Below, piece by piece: positions 59,301 through 64,000 of a stretch of DNA of 64,000 nucleotides. The stretch is from Cercis canadensis (Eukaryota > Streptophyta > Magnoliopsida > Fabales > Fabaceae): positions 540,187 to 604,186 of the forward strand of contig QAOA01000726.1 in the NCBI GenBank assembly GCA_003255065.1. Reading direction: 5' to 3'. A model generated the notes under the pieces. The model had not been told where the DNA came from. It worked only from the letters and a program-made list of their open reading frames with translations, and did not search any database. The stretch's first letter is position 1; each line of letters opens with the position of its first letter. The position numbers were made by a program, and so were the translations under genes.

Positions 59301-61859
59301 TTTTATAGAACTCTGAAACATAAATAAATTTTCTATTAATTAAGGCTAAAGTACACTTTAGTAATAGAAAAAAATGATCAGATTTACCCATGTTATCAAA
59401 TAAAAGGATCAGATCTTCTCTCTTCCTGTCTTCTCTTTCAAAAAGAGTATCATCAAACATTATTAATCGGATACATTTTTCTTATGTTTGAGCAGTTTTC
59501 AATTTGAGTCAATGTCTCTTCAAAATGGAGCATATATAGCAAGTTGAGTAAAAACAAATTAAGGTTTAACTGATAACAAGCTTTTTTTACCATACTTGCA
59601 AATGATGGAAGAAGAATAGTGTTTGAGAAGGAACTGGATTGTTTAAGAACTGAAATATAACAGGTTAGTTGAAGAAGAAATTGAAAGACGTTGAAAAGAG
59701 AAGGCATTGATTGAACGTCTACTTTTTTAATTTGTCGAACAATTAAGTGGACGTCTTTGGCAGAAATAGGTAATGTGTGTATTCTTCAATTACAGGGGAA
59801 GAACCAATCCCTTTCACTTGCCAGGATTAATGGAAGACAGAAAAGAATAGAGGAGGCATTTGTGGCACATTATGTAAAGGAAAGTGTTCCCACTTAGCAA
59901 AGGAGAAAATTTTTAGCTAAAAGGTAAGATTACGTAAGATAATTGATATTGTAATTTATTACTTATTAGACTTTAATTTTATTTTATTAGGTGAATTGTA
60001 ATTTTGTCTATATAACATTTTTATAATAAATAGGTTGTGGCATCAGTAGCTATGACTATGAAAATATATAGTAACTCCTAACAAAAAATAAAATAAAATT
60101 GTACAAGGACGAAATTGAAAAATATGATAAAATTCATAGACCTAAACAATATTTTAGAATGCCATGTCATCATTGCACGTGGCATGCAACATGTCATACA
60201 ATTTGTGAGATTCATGCATGCCATATCATCATATTGCCATGTGTACATTCACCTATTTTCACATCATATTAAAAGATTAAATAACATAATATATTTCACA
60301 TTAGCTTTTTGTTAATTAAAGAAATAATGGATATGTTACTTTTTTAACTCAATTGAAAATTTAAAATTTTTTAAGGTCTAATTATAGCAATTGAAAGCAC
60401 AATGATGCAATGAAAAGGATATGTAAATTTTAAGGACCTCAAGTGCATTCTAGCTATTAAGTAATTAAACTAGGGATGATAACTTAATATGAAATAACTT
60501 TGAATGATTTAAAGTGCTAATACTTTAAAAAAAAATTACTTAGTAATTGCTATACAACAAGATATGATATTCCATTATTCAAGCATTAGTACATTTTCTT
60601 GAAGACATATTAGAATTAGAATTTGTATGTTATCAATATTTTTCTCTTTTCTGTTGAAAAATGAGTTAATAATTTTTCTTAAACAACTTCAAATTTGGAA
60701 AACATGCATTTATAAGATGTATCTAAATAAATGAATGAAATAAAAGAATGTAAATAACATAGAGATAAAATCACTTCATGATAAAACAATTCAAATTTTG
60801 AATATTAAATGTTATAAATCTAATGACTAAATGCTAGGACTTAGATATTGTTGTGTGCAGTTTTCATAGATAGACTATAGTAAGCTTTGTTTGATACTAC
60901 ACTGTTGTCGCACTGACAAACCCTTGAAAACCTCGAGATGCTAGTGAGAGACCACAAAAACCTTTCATCTTAGAACATCTGTGCGTTTATGATGGATAGA
61001 GATGCAAAAGCAAACCAAGTACACATAAAAATGAAGGCTTGAAATCACTTCTCTAAGTATAGGAAACGACTTATGAACTATAAAAAGTTCAATGAAGTTC
61101 AGGAGGATAGAAAGAGAACTTATATTTGATTACTCATCTCTGAAAGTGTTAGACTCATTTGTACCTTGGAATTGCCTTCTTCATCTGTCGCAACTTTTAA
61201 TTGATGCCAGCTAGAATTTGAGATAGGGGTTGTTCTATCCTATCTCATTGGGATATGATATATGTCATGTCTCATTCATTTTTTTATATTGTTTTGATTA
61301 TATATTATTGACACAGTAATATTATTTAAATTTTATTAAATTAATGTTTGAATTATATGGATCTAATAAAATTTAAATTATAAATTTAAGTGAATGTAGT
61401 AAAATTTAACTTAAATTATGCTAATATGGTAGAATATAAAATTAAAGCAATGTCAAAATGGATGAAACGGGACATATATTGCGTCCCAAAGGAGTAGGAT
61501 ACAACTACCCCTGAGATATTGTTGCTCCCACTCTCAACATAACTCCATTGCTTTAAATATTGCTAATGAGCCTGTCAAATTCTAAACTTGATAGACATGT
61601 AACCAAGGAAACAGTTACAGATAGAAGAAAATTGAAAACATAACTTCTGTTCTTCGGCCAAATGCATCACTCTTTAATCAGCCTTCTTCTGCCCAATGTT
61701 AAAATGAGGGAATTTTCACTTTGAATCAAGACACAATCTTATTCACCACTAACTGATGGGCAAAAATACTTACCATTTTCTTGTCAACTCAGTATTACTC
61801 TGTACATGGGTTGAAGTCAAGGGATGGAAATGATCTTAATTATTCAATTTTGTAGGAGA
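59301..61859. other. AT-rich sequence without recognised genes
   Basis: No conserved frames. Around 60150-60290 the words gccatgtcatcattgcacgt and gccatatcatcatattgcca form a loose local repeat. Confidence 0.5.
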
Positions 61860-62400
61860 AGCTAAGGAAATAGATCTTATTCATATTCCATCCTTAGTTT
61901 CACCTCTCTGGCTTTGTTTTGTTATCTAGTCTAAGAAGCAGGAAACAGATCACACTCACACCTTTCAAATTCTTTCATTTCGTTCATTTCTTGGAATTAA
62001 AATGTTCTTTAGCCTTGTTTTCTTTCCATTACTGGAATTGAGTTAAACTTCATTTTCTTTCTTTTTCCTGCAATAAATAATGTTTGAGCGTATATATAGT
62101 CGCAAATTGAGGTCAGTTCTACAATGTCAATAAATGATGTTAATTATATTGTGTATTGGATGCATAACTTGACACATATGATAAGACTAACCTCTGAACT
62201 GGGTACTGTTATGAAAATCTTGAAAAGTAGAGTACATAATGCGAGTTAAATGCCTAAATAGTTAATAAATTTTGAGTTTGATTAGGTCAAAATGATCATT
62301 TATTTCAAGTCAACTTTTTTAGGGTGTAACTTTAACTTGTCAACTATTTGGATGTTTGACACACATGGGTTTTGCTTAAGGGATTGGCTATTTTCACACG
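61860..62400. repeat. dispersed repeat R2, copy 2
   Basis: Starts near attccatccttagtttcac and shares gttatctagtctaagaagca, tttcgttcatttcttggaat and gtgtaactttaacttgtcaa with copies 1 and 3. It lacks the exon-like start seen in the others. Confidence 0.8.
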
Positions 62401-62610
62401 TTTATTTTGTTAATGTCACATTCTATTTAATGTCTAAATATGATTTAGACTAACTAAATTGACTAATCATAATATTCTCTTTCTAACTCTTATTAATTGT
62501 AGTTCTATTTTTTCCTATAATTATCTCCAATCTCATTCTTAAATTGTAAGTGTATTTTCTTAATTATTATATAGATGATTTTACATCATTGATTTCGCTT
62601 TCATATTCAG

Positions 62611-63430
62611 GCAATTCATATCGGAAGTGGAAGGAGTGTTGTTACTGCCATTTTTATACCAACCTAATTGGAAACTACAATCTTGAAGCAAAGGTAAGTC
62701 TATTCCAAATTAAGTTTCACTATGTTTTCTTTCCTTTTTGTTCTATTAAAATTAGAAAATATCATATTTCATTTCAAATTCATTCCAATGTGCTATTATT
62801 CCAATTTGCTATTATTCCAGTGCTTGTCTTCTATTTATTCCTGCCTTGCTACATCATTTGAACTTCATTTCCAGTTCTCCTTTGGCCTTCATATTCCATC
62901 TTTAGTTTCGTCTCTTTGGCTTTGATTTGCTATCTAGTCTAAGAATCAGGAAACAAATCACACTCACACCTTTCAAATTCTTTCATTTCGTTCATTTCTT
63001 GGTATTAAAATGTTCTTTCGCCTTATTTTTTTTTTTCCATCACTGGAATTGAGTTAAACTGCATTTTCTTTCTTTTTCCTTGCAATAAATAATGTTTGAG
63101 CATATATATAGTTGCAAATTAAGACCAGTTCTACAATGTCAATACATAACTTGACACATATAATAAGACTAACCTCCAAACTTGGTATTGTTGTGAAGAT
63201 ATGGAAAAACATAGTAACATAGTGCGAGTAAAATGCCCAAATATTTAATAAATTTTGAATTTAATTAAGCCAAAATTATCATTTATTTTAAGTCAATTTT
63301 TTTATTGTGTAACTTTAACTTGTCATTTATTTGGATGTTTAACACACATGGTTTGAATCAGCTTTTTGAGATCTTTGCAATGGTACCAAAATTAAAGTTT
63401 AGTTTTGTTACCCATAATTGATTGTGCTAT
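62611..63430. repeat. dispersed repeat R2, copy 3
   Basis: Begins with an acceptor-like tattcag and an 83-bp exon-like piece ending in ggtaagtc. The piece reads FYTNLIGNYNLEAK in one frame, matching FYTDLIGNYNLEEE at 51630-51665. It then follows copy 1 through the gtaactttaacttgtca segment. Confidence 0.8.
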
Positions 63431-63869
63431 GTTATGTATTGTAGAACTAGTTGTAAATTGAAGTAGTTGATAAAAAATAAATTATTAGAATTTTTTGGGA
63501 TCTAATTCAATATATATATATATATATATATTAAAGTTTGAGAAGAATCCACCACTTGAGTTATAATCACTTATATTTATATTTGATTCAAAATAAATGT
63601 TATCCCACTAATATGATTGAAGACTAACATTTTATAAAACTTCAAAGCTTAAATAAATTTTCAATTAAGAAAACTACTGATAATGACTTAATATAAAGTG
63701 ACTGAATAATTTACAAAATATCATTCTATGATCTACGGCTAAGAAATCTTCTAGAAATAAATTTGAAAGGTTACTTGATGATTTAATCTTTATAAATTAT
63801 CCTTTTTACGTTATGTTTGATATGAGAAAAAACTTTAATTGATGAAGCAAATCCATTTAACTCTATATT

Positions 63870-63955
63870 TTGCTTAAGGGAGTGGCTATTTCCACATTTT
63901 ATTTACTAATGTCACATTCTATTTAATGTTTAAATATGATATACACTAGAGGGTC
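63870..63955. repeat. direct repeat of 62372-62450
   Basis: The sequence ttttgcttaagggagtggct through gtcacattctatttaatgtt repeats that at 62372 with few differences, so another repeat copy probably starts here and runs out of the window. Confidence 0.7.
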
Positions 63956-63966
63956 TAGTGACACCT

Positions 63967-63989
63967 CCTCTAGTCATAAGAACTAGAGG
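63967..63989. repeat. 8-bp perfect hairpin
   Basis: cctctagt and actagagg flank a 7-base loop, with a further ctagaggg copy just upstream at about 63948. Function unknown; it may mark the end of a small transposon. Confidence 0.5.
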
Positions 63990-64000
63990 ATAGAATGTCG

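Overview
This 64 kb window looks like nuclear DNA of a core eudicot plant. It is AT-rich and intron-dense, with GT-AG introns, a nuclear-type tRNA-Lys(CUU), and proteins closest in motif content to Arabidopsis families (SMO1, SEC1/KEULE, METTL4-like MT-A70, DHX37). The species cannot be fixed from sequence alone. All product names come from reading translations by eye, with no database search. Exon models were built by hand from splice signals and frame continuity; all five intact models give an uninterrupted frame.

Layout. 1-2.2 kb: the 3' part of a sterol C4-methyl oxidase (SMO1 type) on +, broken by stops and frameshifts, then tRNA-Lys. 2.8-36 kb: a gene-rich arm with four intact housekeeping genes, all on the minus strand: an ER-anchored WD40 protein (TBL2-like, 436 aa), a DEAH RNA helicase (DHX37/Dhr1-like, 1343 aa), a Sec1/Munc18 vesicle-fusion regulator (SEC1A/KEULE-like, 670 aa) and an MT-A70 methyltransferase (METTL4-like, 429 aa). 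Between the helicase and SEC1 lie two decayed copies of a small secreted-peptide gene. 37.6-39.6 kb: an intact NADPH-dependent reductase of the DFR/vestitone reductase family (326 aa), also minus, with a TATA box.

40-64 kb: a repeat-rich arm of gene debris. It holds an FKBP62/ROF1-like pseudogene, a 5'-truncated NLR leucine-rich-repeat gene with an unusual C-terminal extension, a Tourist-like MITE, the C-terminal end of an Argonaute (AGO5-like) lacking an internal block, two LINE zf-RVT remnants, and several families of long repeats in direct and inverted orientation.

The intact genes do not form a pathway; they are ordinary neighbours. The most interesting region is 43-52 kb, where immune-receptor, chaperone and Argonaute fragments sit among inverted and direct repeats. 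Many single N characters are flanked by near-identical duplicated sequence; some of these duplications are probably assembly joins of two alleles rather than real tandem repeats.
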